Positions 46,345 to 55,513 of a stretch of DNA of 64,000 bases are shown here, piece after piece. The stretch's first letter is position 1; each line of letters opens with the position of its first letter. Below the pieces are notes generated by a model. It worked only from the letters and a program-made list of their open reading frames with translations. It was not told the DNA's origin and made no database searches. This stretch comes from Halanaerobium polyolivorans (GTDB lineage: Bacteria; Bacillota; Halanaerobiia; Halanaerobiales; Halanaerobiaceae). A program made the position numbers and the translations under genes. The stretch spans positions 1 through 64,000 of the forward strand of contig NZ_JAJFAT010000005.1 of NCBI RefSeq assembly GCF_020711195.1, written 5' to 3'.

Positions 46345-46620
46345 TTAATGATCTTCTTTTGGCATTTCAATATTTACAAAATCAACAAGTTCTTTTACTG
46401 CTTTTTCTGAGTCTTCACCATCTGCTTTAATAGTTATTTCTTTACCTTTTCCTACTCCTAAACTCATAACTCCCATAATACTTTTGGCATTAACTTCTTT
46501 ATCCTCAAAAATTATATTTATTTCTGATTCAAAAGAACTAGCTTTTTGAACAAATTGAGCTGCTGGTCTGGCATGTAAACCAGTTTTATTTTTAATTAAA
46601 ACTTTTTCTTCTAATAACAA
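46345..46620 (-). CDS. ptsH: HPr phosphocarrier protein
   Basis: 91 residues from TTG 46620, with AAAGGA eight bases upstream; ATG at 46629 overlaps that site. The phospho-His is in TGLHARPAAQF and the regulatory serine in AKSIMGVMSLG, both kept, so it can serve PTS transfer and HPr-kinase control. No ptsI is in the window. It follows lplA by about 30 bases. It could supply the EIIA at 41801 and the glucitol PTS at 48-50 kb. Confidence 0.9.
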   Translation of the reverse strand: MLLEEKVLIKNKTGLHARPAAQFVQKASSFESEINIIFEDKEVNAKSIMGVMSLGVGKGKEITIKADGEDSEKAVKELVDFVNIEMPKEDH

Positions 46621-46652
46621 ACAAATCATCCTTTCTTATTAAATAATTAATT

Positions 46653-47648
46653 TTAAAGATCTCTATTTTTAAACCATAGTTTAAGATCAGAAATAATATT
46701 TTGATCATAATTATTATTTAAACTTTCAAGAGCTGAAATTAAATTTTCCTTTTTAAATTTTTTGCCTTTTAAATTTTCTGCAAGCTCGATAAATAAGCTG
46801 CTTTCCAGTGAATCGGTATATACTTCAACTTCTTTGATAACAGCTTTAAGCAAATTAAGCTGTATTTCTAATTGCCCCCAAGCAAAGCTATTTTCAAAAA
46901 TAATATCAAACTCTGTCCCTGCTCCATAACGCCATTCCCAGGAAGCATGTTTATTGTAGAGCTCATTTAGCTCTTCCATGGTTGAAGGTTGATAGGATTT
47001 TATTTCTTTAGGCTCTACATAAACTTCAGCAAAACTTTTTGCCAGTTCTTTTTTTAAGATATCAAGCTTTAAATCTTCATTTATTGACTTCAAATTCACA
47101 ACCTTAGAGCGAACTGATTCTATACCCTTAGATATTATTTTTTCCTCTGAAACTTCTAAAAACTTAACAAGTGTTTCAAGATCACTATCAAGCAGGAGTG
47201 TGCCGTGGTGATAGGCCTTTTTTGAACCAAAATAAAATGCATTACCTGAAAATTTCTTTTCACCACTAATAAGGTCATTTCTACCAGAAAACTCAGCATC
47301 TATACCTTGATTTCTTAGCGCTTTTAAAATAACTGATAACTGTTTATGCAGATCATAATTTTTTCTTCCCATTAAAAAAGTAAAATTTAAGTTACCTAAA
47401 TCATGATAGACAGCTCCACCACCAGATATCCTTCTAGCTAAATAACCATTGCTTTCTTCTAGTTGGCTGCAGCGACATTCTTTCCAGGCGTTTTGATTCC
47501 TACCTATTACTACTGTATTATCATTTTGCCATAAGTATAATATGATCTCATCTTCAGCTAAGTTAGCTAATAGATATTCTTCTAAAGCTAAATTATACCA
47601 GGGATTAAAATCCTCAGAATAAACAATTTTTGAACTCTTAATCGACAT
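46653..47648 (-). CDS. lplA: Lipoate-protein ligase A
   Basis: 331 residues: catalytic domain (1-245) with PWYNLALEEYLL, RRISGGGAVYHDLGNLNFTF and the KFSGNAFYFG lysine region, then the C-terminal accessory domain. Activates lipoate with ATP and attaches it to E2 lysines. The E2 subunit with a lipoyl domain is encoded at 51.8-53.1 kb. ATG 47648 follows GGAGAG; it lies 34 bases behind the zinc-ribbon gene. Confidence 0.93.
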   Translation of the reverse strand: MSIKSSKIVYSEDFNPWYNLALEEYLLANLAEDEIILYLWQNDNTVVIGRNQNAWKECRCSQLEESNGYLARRISGGGAVYHDLGNLNFTFLMGRKNYDLHKQLSVILKALRNQGIDAEFSGRNDLISGEKKFSGNAFYFGSKKAYHHGTLLLDSDLETLVKFLEVSEEKIISKGIESVRSKVVNLKSINEDLKLDILKKELAKSFAEVYVEPKEIKSYQPSTMEELNELYNKHASWEWRYGAGTEFDIIFENSFAWGQLEIQLNLLKAVIKEVEVYTDSLESSLFIELAENLKGKKFKKENLISALESLNNNYDQNIISDLKLWFKNRDL

Positions 47649-47682
47649 TATTGAATTTCTCTCCTATTGAAAAAATCTATTT

Positions 47683-47994
47683 TTATTCTTCTTCCCACAA
47701 TTCTTTAATTTCTTTGGCTATTCTATATGGTTTGCTTAAAAGTCTTTTCGGCAGAGAAAAAATTATTGATAATTTCTTTTCTTTCAACTGCTTACTTAAT
47801 TTAAATGGTTCAGTTAAAATATGCTCTACTGTATCAACGGTATAATGTTCTAATAGTTCTTTTTTATCTATTCCATGAACATTATCACACTTTTTACACT
47901 TTATACGCTGAATCTCATCATGAATATATATTACAGTATGAGGAGTTTCTTCATCACATTTTACACAATAAAGTGTAGTATCTACTTTTTCCAT
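47683..47994 (-). CDS. Small zinc-ribbon protein of unknown function
   Basis: 103 residues from ATG 47994, with GGGGGTG upstream. Two CxxC pairs (LYCVKCDEE and IKCKKCDNV) about 25 residues apart form a probable zinc ribbon; a basic amphipathic C-terminal part (KRLLSKPYRIAKEIKELWEE) follows. Similar small proteins are common in Firmicutes but I know no function. First gene of an operon with lplA and HPr. Confidence 0.7.
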   Translation of the reverse strand: MEKVDTTLYCVKCDEETPHTVIYIHDEIQRIKCKKCDNVHGIDKKELLEHYTVDTVEHILTEPFKLSKQLKEKKLSIIFSLPKRLLSKPYRIAKEIKELWEEE

Positions 47995-48167
47995 TTTAAA
48001 CTTACACCCCCATTGAATTATCAAATAATCATTATCCAAGCTTAATATTAAATCTTAGTTGAAGATTTAAAGTATAATTTGAGTCTATAATGATTATAAA
48101 ATAATTAAAGCAAAATAGCAAAAATATGGTACAAATAAGAAAGAAATTAATAAATTCTATAAATATT

Positions 48168-48204
48168 TTTAAAACCAGAGGTTTCTAGCTAAAGAAACCC
48201 CCGG
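48168..48204 (-). terminator. Terminator of the glucitol-type PTS operon
   Basis: Leftward hairpin with arms CCGGGGGTTTC and GAAACCTCTGG and a TTTTAAAAATATTT tail. Confidence 0.75.
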
Positions 48205-48215
48205 CTGATATAAAG

Positions 48216-48584
48216 TTACTGTTTTTTTAATATTTTTATAGTAGTTCCTTTATTTATTTCAGGTAATTTTGATTTTTCAAGATTAATATCACCAGGTAAC
48301 TGTGCTTCTGAATTGCCATTAAATCTTAAAGTAGCATGACCTAAACGGCTCATGTTTTTATTTACTACTTCTCCCACAGCTGTTATTTGATATTTTTTCT
48401 CATCTATTTGAATATAATCGCCTGCTTCGATTTCTCCTTTAAGTTCTGATGTAGTGTGAATAACTGAGATCTCTGCTAATTCTGCAGGTGCATTGTCATT
48501 AAATAATATAATTAAATCCTGCTCTAAAAACTCTTCAACTTGATCACCTAAAGCAGTGACCTCAATTTCGTATATAGCTTCCAA
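48216..48584 (-). CDS. srlB: PTS glucitol/sorbitol-type EIIA
   Basis: 122 residues. EVTALGDQVEEFLEQDLIIL and FNDNAPAELAEISVIHT match the PTSIIA-gutA family; the His of VIHT is the probable phospho-site. GDYIQIDEKKYQITAVGE and LGHATLRFNG follow. Last gene of the operon, 51 bases behind the IIBC gene. Confidence 0.92.
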   Translation of the reverse strand: MEAIYEIEVTALGDQVEEFLEQDLIILFNDNAPAELAEISVIHTTSELKGEIEAGDYIQIDEKKYQITAVGEVVNKNMSRLGHATLRFNGNSEAQLPGDINLEKSKLPEINKGTTIKILKKQ

Positions 48585-48635
48585 TTAAGACTAACCTCCT
48601 TATTTTTGCTGAAAATGATATGCTCAACAATTGAT

Positions 48636-49637
48636 TTATGAATAAAGACCTATACTTGCAAAATAAGCAATGATTGTTGCAGCTGGTCCTGTTATTACCC
48701 TAGAGATCAATACTGCTGGCACACCAATTTCCTGTGTTTCTGGATCTGCATCTCCTAAACTCAATCCTACAGGTACAAAGTCACAACCAACCTGAGGGTT
48801 AATAGCAAATAGTGCTGGTAATGCAAAATGAGGTGGTATATTTCCTCTACCTATTTCTACACCAATAATTACACCGATAATCTGTGCAATAACTGCTCCT
48901 GGCCCAAGAATTGGAGACAAAAATGGAAGTGAGGCTATAACTGTTAAAGCAAGTAAGCCTGGTAAAGTACTAGCTAATGGTGAAAGGGTATTAGCAATAA
49001 TCTCACCTAAACCTGTAGCATTAATAATACCAATTATAGTAGCTATAAATGCCATAAACGGAATAATATTTTTAATTAACTGATCAATTGTTTCACGCCC
49101 AGCCTGATAAAATACGCCTACAACTCCACCCATTACTCTACCTATATTGGCAATGAATCCTGTGATGCCGCCATTGCCATTTCCTCCATTGCCGCCTACA
49201 GATTTAGCTGCAGCTGCTGGAGTATCTGCTTCTACATCCTTAGTACTTTCTCTAACACTTGCTTCTTCATCTGTATATGAAATATTCTTCTCTTTTACTC
49301 CTGATACATAAATGTCTTCTTTTATATGTTTAGCTAAAGGACCAACCTGTCCAGCTGGTGTTAAATTAATGGTTGGAATTCTTTTTTTAGGATAAACACC
49401 TGCTCTGGCAGTACCTCCACAATCTATAACAACACATAACATTTTTTCTTCTGGAACACTAGTTTTAAAACCGTCTCTGGCCTCTGCTCCTGTCATATCT
49501 GCTATCTTCTGTGCTACTGGATCGATTCCACCACCTGTTATTGAGGCTACAATATTTTTCTCATCTGTTGGTTTAAGTACTAATGGACCTCCCCATCCGT
49601 TGCTAGATCGAGTAATTTTAACTGCTTTATAACTCAC
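48636..49637 (-). CDS. srlE: PTS glucitol/sorbitol-type EIIBC
   Basis: 333 residues. The cytoplasmic EIIB part (1-150) has [13 protein letters not shown] and [20 protein letters not shown]; many relatives have a second Cys where this one has Ala (TARAG). A Gly/Asn linker near 150-160 leads to the membrane part with [20 protein letters not shown] and [15 protein letters not shown]. Imports and phosphorylates a hexitol or related polyol with SrlA. Confidence 0.93.
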   Translation of the reverse strand: MSYKAVKITRSSNGWGGPLVLKPTDEKNIVASITGGGIDPVAQKIADMTGAEARDGFKTSVPEEKMLCVVIDCGGTARAGVYPKKRIPTINLTPAGQVGPLAKHIKEDIYVSGVKEKNISYTDEEASVRESTKDVEADTPAAAAKSVGGNGGNGNGGITGFIANIGRVMGGVVGVFYQAGRETIDQLIKNIIPFMAFIATIIGIINATGLGEIIANTLSPLASTLPGLLALTVIASLPFLSPILGPGAVIAQIIGVIIGVEIGRGNIPPHFALPALFAINPQVGCDFVPVGLSLGDADPETQEIGVPAVLISRVITGPAATIIAYFASIGLYS

Positions 49638-49676
49638 AATATTTCCTCCTTTATAAAAAATATAATTAGTTTTTTA

Positions 49677-50237
49677 TTATGCAGCATCCTGAATAAATTC
49701 GTCAAAGCCTTCTAATTCTATACCATCTTTTCTCATCATCCAAACAGTAATTCTTTCAGTTACAATTCCTCTAATCAGAATAACAATTACACCCACAACA
49801 AAATAACGAATCGCTAATGCTCCTAAACTCAAACCTAATTCTTGAATACCATTAGCTATCCCCATATAGACGAACAACTCGGCTGGGTTTGCATGTGGGA
49901 AAAGACCTAAGATTGGATGAACAAATGATACAGCTGCATCATAAAAAGCCGGCTTATATCTTTCTGGTAAAAATGTGCCAAAAGTATAGGCCATCGGATT
50001 TGTCAAAAAGAAAACAGCCATTATAGGTAATAAAGTATAGCGCAGTATAATATTACCACCTATTTTAGCGGCAAATTTGTTTACTTTTTCTTCACCAATT
50101 AAGTTCTTAACAGCATAAACAGCAGTCATCAAAGCTACTAGAGTTGGTCCAATACCTGTTAATAATCCTACAAAAGTTTCTCCACCTTCATTAAATAGGC
50201 CAATAAACCATTCAGCGGCCATTGTTAACATTTCCAT
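49677..50237 (-). CDS. srlA: PTS glucitol/sorbitol-type EIIC
   Basis: 186 residues, four or five transmembrane helices. AEWFIGLFNEGGETFVGLLT, then GPTLVALMTAVYAVKNLIGE and TNPMAYTFGTFLPERYKPAF are typical of EIIC-gut. The ATG at 50237 follows GGAGGTG. The 168-base gap to gutM holds a GGAGGTGG site but no convincing gene. Confidence 0.93.
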   Translation of the reverse strand: MEMLTMAAEWFIGLFNEGGETFVGLLTGIGPTLVALMTAVYAVKNLIGEEKVNKFAAKIGGNIILRYTLLPIMAVFFLTNPMAYTFGTFLPERYKPAFYDAAVSFVHPILGLFPHANPAELFVYMGIANGIQELGLSLGALAIRYFVVGVIVILIRGIVTERITVWMMRKDGIELEGFDEFIQDAA

Positions 50238-50405
50238 AAATTACACCTCCGTAATTTTTTAAAAAATACTGCCCAAATACAAAATTCACTCAATACGCCT
50301 TCTACCACCTCCAGGTAAATAATATTTTTTAAGATTAAGCATTATATTGGGAAAATTTATTTTTCAATTATAGCTTATTTGAATTTTCAAATTTTTATAA
50401 TTATT

Positions 50406-50771
50406 TTATTTTTCTAGTTTCTTTTTTAAGTTCTTAAGTGCCTGCTCTACAGCTTCCTGTTTGCTATCTTTTTCAAATTCCAGTTTCTCAACTTCTTCAA
50501 AGCTAAGACCTTTTAATGCCTCATCCTTTTTAAAGCGAGCAAAAACAGTTACTCCAAACAACTCTTCTGCTTCTGTAATCGTTTTTTGATCACTGCTCAC
50601 CAGTAAAACTATAGCACCAATTCCAAATTTTTTACTTACTTTGCCAACTCCAAGCGTACCTTTAGTTCTCAACTCCTGCATTCTTTGCCTGAAATTAGCC
50701 ATCTGCATAAAGGTAAAAACCGCCTGCAGAATCCAAGCTACAATAATTACAACAATAATAGGGGCCCACAT
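50406..50771 (-). CDS. gutM: GutM-type regulator
   Basis: 121 residues. An N-terminal transmembrane helix (1-22) precedes QMANFRQRMQELRTKGTLGV, a segment conserved in GutM. GutM proteins are activators of glucitol operons; the mechanism is poorly known. The ATG overlaps the stop of the SorC-type gene by one base. Confidence 0.85.
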   Translation of the reverse strand: MWAPIIVVIIVAWILQAVFTFMQMANFRQRMQELRTKGTLGVGKVSKKFGIGAIVLLVSSDQKTITEAEELFGVTVFARFKKDEALKGLSFEEVEKLEFEKDSKQEAVEQALKNLKKKLEK

Positions 50772-51721
50772 TAATAATCACACCCTTTTTCTAATACTTT
50801 CTCAGCAGTGATTTTATCAGTAACTAAAACATCTAAAAAACCACCTTTAAGTGCTGCATTTATAGAATTGACCTTTCCTTCACCACCAGCAACTCCAACA
50901 ACTGTTTCAATTTTTCTTAATTCCTCTAATTCAATCCCAATTATTCTCTCATTTATTTCAGTTGGACAGAGCTTACCCTCAGCATCATAGAAACGTGAGC
51001 AAACATCTCCTACAGCATTATATTTTTTTAACTCTTTTTTCTCTTCTGCTTCGAAATTTAGTCTCTCAGCCAACTCTTTGATTGAACCAATCCCCACAAA
51101 AGCTATATCTACATTTTTGGCTCTATCTAATAGTTCTCTAGTTTCCTGGTTATTAATCAAATTCTCTTTAAGCTCTTTATTGTCAACAATTGCTGGGGCA
51201 TAAAGAAAATGGCCTTCTCCATCATATTTATCTAAAACATTTTCAATAATTACATTAGAATGAATATCTGAATCTATTTTACCTGAACCTCCAACTAAGG
51301 TAATTAATTCTAAGTTTTTAACCTTATTATTGAAACTTAAATTTTTAACCATAGCCTTAAGAGTTGAACCCCAGGAAAAACCAATTTCCATATTATTTTG
51401 CACAAGGTCTTCAAAATATTCAGCAGCAACTTCACCTATTTTATCTTTAAGATTATCAAAAGATTCATCATAATCACAGACAATTGCATTTTTTAAAGAA
51501 AATCTATTCATCAACCTTTCTTCTAAATCAAACATATTACATTTATTTTGCACATCAACAATTTTAAATTGAACTATACCTTCTTCTTTAGCCTCTTTAA
51601 GCATTTTTGAAACAGTAGGTCTGGATAAATATAAGCGGTCAGCTATTTCCTGCTGAGTTAAATTTTCATTATAATAATACTTTGCTGCTTTTAACTTATT
51701 ACAATATCTCTGATTTGTCAT
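50771..51721 (-). CDS. SorC/DeoR-family sugar-binding transcriptional regulator
   Basis: 316 residues. N-terminal helix-turn-helix (about 15-50) with LTQQEIADRLYLSRPTVSKM, then the SorC sugar-phosphate effector domain (LVGGSGKIDSDIHSN, VGIGSIKELAERLN, GVAGGEGKVNSINAAL). First gene of the glucitol-type operon and its likely regulator. An inverted repeat TTGTTAA/TTAACAA lies 25 bases upstream of the start. Confidence 0.92.
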   Translation of the reverse strand: MTNQRYCNKLKAAKYYYNENLTQQEIADRLYLSRPTVSKMLKEAKEEGIVQFKIVDVQNKCNMFDLEERLMNRFSLKNAIVCDYDESFDNLKDKIGEVAAEYFEDLVQNNMEIGFSWGSTLKAMVKNLSFNNKVKNLELITLVGGSGKIDSDIHSNVIIENVLDKYDGEGHFLYAPAIVDNKELKENLINNQETRELLDRAKNVDIAFVGIGSIKELAERLNFEAEEKKELKKYNAVGDVCSRFYDAEGKLCPTEINERIIGIELEELRKIETVVGVAGGEGKVNSINAALKGGFLDVLVTDKITAEKVLEKGCDY

Positions 51722-51745
51722 AACAAAATCAACTCCCGTTTATAA

Positions 51746-51770
51746 TTGTTAAAAATATACACATTAACAA
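51746..51770 (-). promoter_or_regulatory. Inverted repeat, possible operator of the SorC-type regulator
   Basis: TTGTTAA (51746-51752) and TTAACAA (51764-51770) are separated by 11 bases, in the promoter region of the regulator gene. Probably autoregulatory. No terminator is visible between the E2 gene and this site. Confidence 0.45.
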
Positions 51771-51828
51771 TAATATCAAAAGTTTTCACATAAAGCAAAG
51801 CAGCAAAATATTATTTAAAGTTGGTATT

Positions 51829-53100
51829 TTAAAACATTACTTTTGCCGGAAATTCTAATAACTCTTTAATATCTTTTAAAAAGCTTGCTGCTGGTGCACC
51901 TTCAACCAAACGATGATCAAAGGCAAGACTCAGCCACATCATTCTTTGAATAACTATTTCGTCATCTACTACTACCGGTTTTTTCTTGATTTTTCCTACC
52001 CCTAAAATACTGCTTGCTGGGGAATTGATTATTGGAGTAAATATTTCAGTTCCATACATTCCTAAATTAGTTATAGTTAGCCTTGCCCCACTTAAATCTT
52101 TAGAATTCAGCTTATTGTTTTTAGCTTTTTCAATCAATTCTTTTTTAGCTTTAACAATATCTTTTATATTTTTATTTTCTAAATTTTTAAGTACTGGCAC
52201 AGTTAGTTGATCTCCTAAAGATACTGCTAAACCAAGATTAATACTATCATTATAAACTATTTTATCCTCTTCTAAATAAGCATTTAAAATCTCATGTTTT
52301 TCCATTGCAGCTGCCACAATTTTTATTAAAATATCAGTAACTGAAACTTTTAAGTTCTTATCACTCTGCTGTTTATTCCAGCTATCTTTTAGCTCCAGTA
52401 TTTTTTCCATATTTACTTCATTTGTTATTGTTACATGGGGAATCTCTGTCCAGCTTTCTTTAACCTTTTTAGCGCTAGCTTTACGGATTCCACTCAGTTT
52501 TTCAATAATGTCTTTTTCTGAGCTGTCAGTTTTTGCTCTTTCTCTAACTTTTCTTTCTTTTTCTAGTTCTGCTTTTGAATCAAGATATTGATTTATATCT
52601 TTAACTCTGATCACATTATCTTCAGCACCAGCTTCAACTTTATTTAAGTCAATATTATTTTCTCTGGCAATTCTTCTAACAGCTGGAACAGTTTTTATTT
52701 TATCTAGAGTAATTTCTTGGCTATCTTTAGAGCTTTCTGCATCACTTTCAATTTCAGCTTTATCTGCTTGAGATTTTGGAGAAGACTTTTCTTCTACTTC
52801 TTCTTTTTGGGCTGAATCTTTTTTTGGTTCAGTTTTAGCTATTAGTTCTTCTATATCTTCATCTTCTTCACCAATATAAGCGATAACATCTGTAACAGGT
52901 ACAACATCATCTTCTTGATAGAGCTTTTTTAGTAAAATTCCATTTGCAGGTGATTCAATTTCGAAATTAGTTTTATCACTTAATACTTCTAAAACAACTT
53001 CACCTGCTTCTACTTCTTCACCTTCATCTATAAGCCAATTTACTATTTGGCCCTCTTCCATTGTCATACTTAATTTTGGCATTATTAATTCTGAAGCCAT
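51829..53100 (-). CDS. 2-oxoacid/acetoin dehydrogenase E2 (dihydrolipoamide acyltransferase)
   Basis: 423 residues. Lipoyl domain (1-76) with the lipoyl lysine in VLSDKTNFEIESP, a charged linker, peripheral subunit-binding domain (about 131-170, VPAVRRIARENNIDL), then the catalytic domain. The active-site box reads FDHRLVEGAPAASFL; the usual HxxxDG has Glu for Asp. Passes an acyl (acetyl) group from E1 to CoA. No E3 gene follows. Last gene of the E1a-E1b-E2 operon. Confidence 0.92.
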   Translation of the reverse strand: MASELIMPKLSMTMEEGQIVNWLIDEGEEVEAGEVVLEVLSDKTNFEIESPANGILLKKLYQEDDVVPVTDVIAYIGEEDEDIEELIAKTEPKKDSAQKEEVEEKSSPKSQADKAEIESDAESSKDSQEITLDKIKTVPAVRRIARENNIDLNKVEAGAEDNVIRVKDINQYLDSKAELEKERKVRERAKTDSSEKDIIEKLSGIRKASAKKVKESWTEIPHVTITNEVNMEKILELKDSWNKQQSDKNLKVSVTDILIKIVAAAMEKHEILNAYLEEDKIVYNDSINLGLAVSLGDQLTVPVLKNLENKNIKDIVKAKKELIEKAKNNKLNSKDLSGARLTITNLGMYGTEIFTPIINSPASSILGVGKIKKKPVVVDDEIVIQRMMWLSLAFDHRLVEGAPAASFLKDIKELLEFPAKVMF

Positions 53101-53113
53101 TATTTAATACCTC

Positions 53114-54088
53114 CTAGTCTAAAATATCTAATACGCCTTTGATGATTTTTTCTTCGCTTGGAATAAATTCAGACTCAAGAACTGGGGAGAATGGCACAGG
53201 TGTATTGGGACCAGTTATTCTTTTGATAGGAGTTTCGAGATAATAGAAAGCTTCACTATCAACTATTCTAGCTACTATATCGCCACCAATTCCACCCCTT
53301 CTGTGGGCTTCATGAACTACTACAGCTCTTCCAGTTTTGCTAACCGATTTAACTATGCTTTCCATATCTAAAGGTACTAAAGTACGGGGATCTAAAACTT
53401 CGGCATCAATACCCTGTTTTGCTAGTTCTTCCGCAGCCTTAAGAGCTTTAAATACCATATGAGAAGTAGCAATAATTGTTAGATCTTCTCCTTCTCTTTT
53501 AATATCTGCTTGGCCAAAGGGAATAGTATATTCTTCTTCTGGTACTTCACCTTTTTCTCCATAACCTTTTTTATGCTCTATAAACATCACTGGATTATCA
53601 TCTCTAATTGAAGTTTTCAATAAACCTTTAAGATCATAAGGAGTTGAAGGCATAACAACTTTTAAACCAGGAATGTGATATAATAAGGCTTCTAAACTTT
53701 GAGTATGTTGAGCACCTGCTGCAGCTGCACCTGCTGGCATTCTTAAAACAAAGGGTGCATTCATTTGGCCACCAAACATGTAATGAATTTTTGCTCCCTG
53801 ATTTATGATCTGATCAGAAGCAATAGTAATGAAATCCATAAACATCATTTCGGCAACCGGTCTCATCCCCATTAAAGATGCACCTACAGCTGCTCCAGCA
53901 ATTCCAGCTTCTGAGATAGGTGTATCCCTAACTCTTTTTTCACCAAATTTATCTAATAAACCATTTGTTACACCAAAAGCACCACCATAAATTCCTATAT
54001 CTTCACCAATCAGAAAAACATTTTCATCTCTTTCCATTTCTTCTCTTAAAGCTTCATTAACCGCTTGTCTTCCAGTTATCTCTCTCAT
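53114..54088 (-). CDS. Acetoin/pyruvate dehydrogenase E1 beta subunit
   Basis: 324 residues, transketolase central and C-terminal domains. REITGRQAVNEALREEMERD, GEDIGIYGGAFGVTNGL, FMDFITIASDQIINQGAKIH and the TPP-site VHEAHRRGGIGGDI are typical. Forms an alpha2beta2 TPP enzyme with the upstream subunit. Its start overlaps the E1 alpha stop by one base. Confidence 0.93.
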   Translation of the reverse strand: MREITGRQAVNEALREEMERDENVFLIGEDIGIYGGAFGVTNGLLDKFGEKRVRDTPISEAGIAGAAVGASLMGMRPVAEMMFMDFITIASDQIINQGAKIHYMFGGQMNAPFVLRMPAGAAAAGAQHTQSLEALLYHIPGLKVVMPSTPYDLKGLLKTSIRDDNPVMFIEHKKGYGEKGEVPEEEYTIPFGQADIKREGEDLTIIATSHMVFKALKAAEELAKQGIDAEVLDPRTLVPLDMESIVKSVSKTGRAVVVHEAHRRGGIGGDIVARIVDSEAFYYLETPIKRITGPNTPVPFSPVLESEFIPSEEKIIKGVLDILD

Positions 54089-55065
54089 TATAATTCGACC
54101 TCCCCATCAACATATACATCATCATAAATATCTTCTTTATCTGGAAAAGGACTTTCCTGAGCAAATTTAACTGCTGCTTCCACTTTTTCATCTATTTCTT
54201 CTCTGATATCCTCAATTTTTTGTTCATCCAATATACCTTGTGCTTTGAGTTCTTCTTCAAATTGGGCTATAGGATCTCTTTCCTTCCAGGCTTTTTCTTC
54301 TTCTTTTGTTCTATAAACTTTTGCATCACTTTTTGAATGACCCTTCCAGCGGTATGTTTCTGCTACTATTAAACTTGGCCCACCATCTTGTCTGGCTCTC
54401 TCCACAGCCTCTTGTACAACTTCATATACTTCCATTATTTTATTTCCATCTATTTTTACACCAGGTATATTATATGCTTTTGCCCTTGCAGATAAATCTT
54501 GAATATTAAATGCTTTTTCCACAGATGTAGACATCCCATATTGATTATTTTCACAGATGAAAACAACCGGCAAATCCCAAACTGAGGCCATGTTTACTGC
54601 TTCATGAAAAGCACCTTGATTCATAGCTCCATCACTAAAGAAGCATAAAATCACTTCACCATTTTCCTGCATCTTAGCCGCTAAAGCAGCTCCTACAGCA
54701 ATTGGAATTCCTCCTCCAACAATACCGTTAGCACCTAAATTATTGGTATCAGAATCAACTATATGCAGAGAACCACCTTTACCCTTACATGATCCAGTAG
54801 TTTTCCCAAATAGTTCTGCCATCATCTCTTTAATATTTACACCTTTAGCAATAGAATGACCATGTCCTCGATGAGTACTACTTATATAATCTTTTTCTTC
54901 GGCAGCATTTATAGCACCTACAGCAATAGCTTCTTCACCAATATAAAGATGGGTTGTGCCCGTAATATCTCCATGAGATATAAAATAATCTACTTTTCTT
55001 TCAAATTCTCTGATTTCTATCATATCCTGATACATTTTCAACAATTTTTCCTCAGACAATTCCAT
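54088..55065 (-). CDS. Acetoin/pyruvate dehydrogenase E1 alpha subunit
   Basis: 325 residues from ATG 55065 with GGAGGTG upstream. The TPP-binding motif is FFSDGAMNQGAFHEAVNMAS to ENNQYGMS. GTTHLYIGEEAIAVG and STHRGHGHSIAKG are in the active-site region. Sequence cannot settle between acetoin and pyruvate as substrate; the short alpha chain and gene order fit AcoA. First gene of the operon, behind a consensus promoter. Confidence 0.92.
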   Translation of the reverse strand: MELSEEKLLKMYQDMIEIREFERKVDYFISHGDITGTTHLYIGEEAIAVGAINAAEEKDYISSTHRGHGHSIAKGVNIKEMMAELFGKTTGSCKGKGGSLHIVDSDTNNLGANGIVGGGIPIAVGAALAAKMQENGEVILCFFSDGAMNQGAFHEAVNMASVWDLPVVFICENNQYGMSTSVEKAFNIQDLSARAKAYNIPGVKIDGNKIMEVYEVVQEAVERARQDGGPSLIVAETYRWKGHSKSDAKVYRTKEEEKAWKERDPIAQFEEELKAQGILDEQKIEDIREEIDEKVEAAVKFAQESPFPDKEDIYDDVYVDGEVEL

Positions 55066-55150
55066 TATCTGCACCTCCAAATAAAATATTAAACATCTGT
55101 CTCAAGTTAATTTCTTTACATTTGTTCTTTAATAAAACTTTTGTAAATTG

Positions 55151-55186
55151 CATCTTTATATTAACATCAATATTTTCTTGTGTCAA
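55151..55186 (-). promoter_or_regulatory. SigA-type promoter of the E1/E2 operon
   Basis: TTGACA (55181-55186), 17 bases, TAATAT (55158-55163). Operator-like sequences TTTACAAAAG and ACAAATGTAAA lie just downstream of the predicted start. Confidence 0.75.
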
Positions 55187-55477
55187 GGCATTTTTTAAAT
55201 ATTTAGAAAAAAGATATAATTAAGTTAATTGTGAATATAATCACTTGACCTTAGTGTTATAACAGGGAAGTTTGTTTTTCATTTCTAGCTTATATTTTTC
55301 CCTCCTTTGCTTTCCTTAGTTAAAAAATACAAAGCAAATCTGATTTTTTTACATATGTTTTGTGTTATATCATTTGTAAATAGCAAGTTTATGATAACAG
55401 TATAAATAAATTATGTCAAATGAGATTTAATTTTTACTCTGATAAATTGCATCTTAGTGATAGATGTGAAATAATAT

Positions 55478-55513
55478 TTGACAAAGAAATAAGATTGTGA
55501 TAATTTATAAATG
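55478..55513 (+). promoter_or_regulatory. SigA-type promoter of the SAF-domain oxidoreductase gene
   Basis: TTGACA (55478-55483), 17 bases, TAATTT (55501-55506). Two operator-like palindromes follow the predicted start. Confidence 0.65.

Noticed and set aside
49140-49200. Gly/Asn-rich low-complexity stretch in srlE as a recent repeat expansion
   Set aside because: It is a short linker between the EIIB and membrane parts, as expected for this protein.
50238-50405. Small gene between gutM and the EIIC gene
   Set aside because: A GGAGGTGG site is present, but the frames behind it run into the srlA start and show no protein-like composition.
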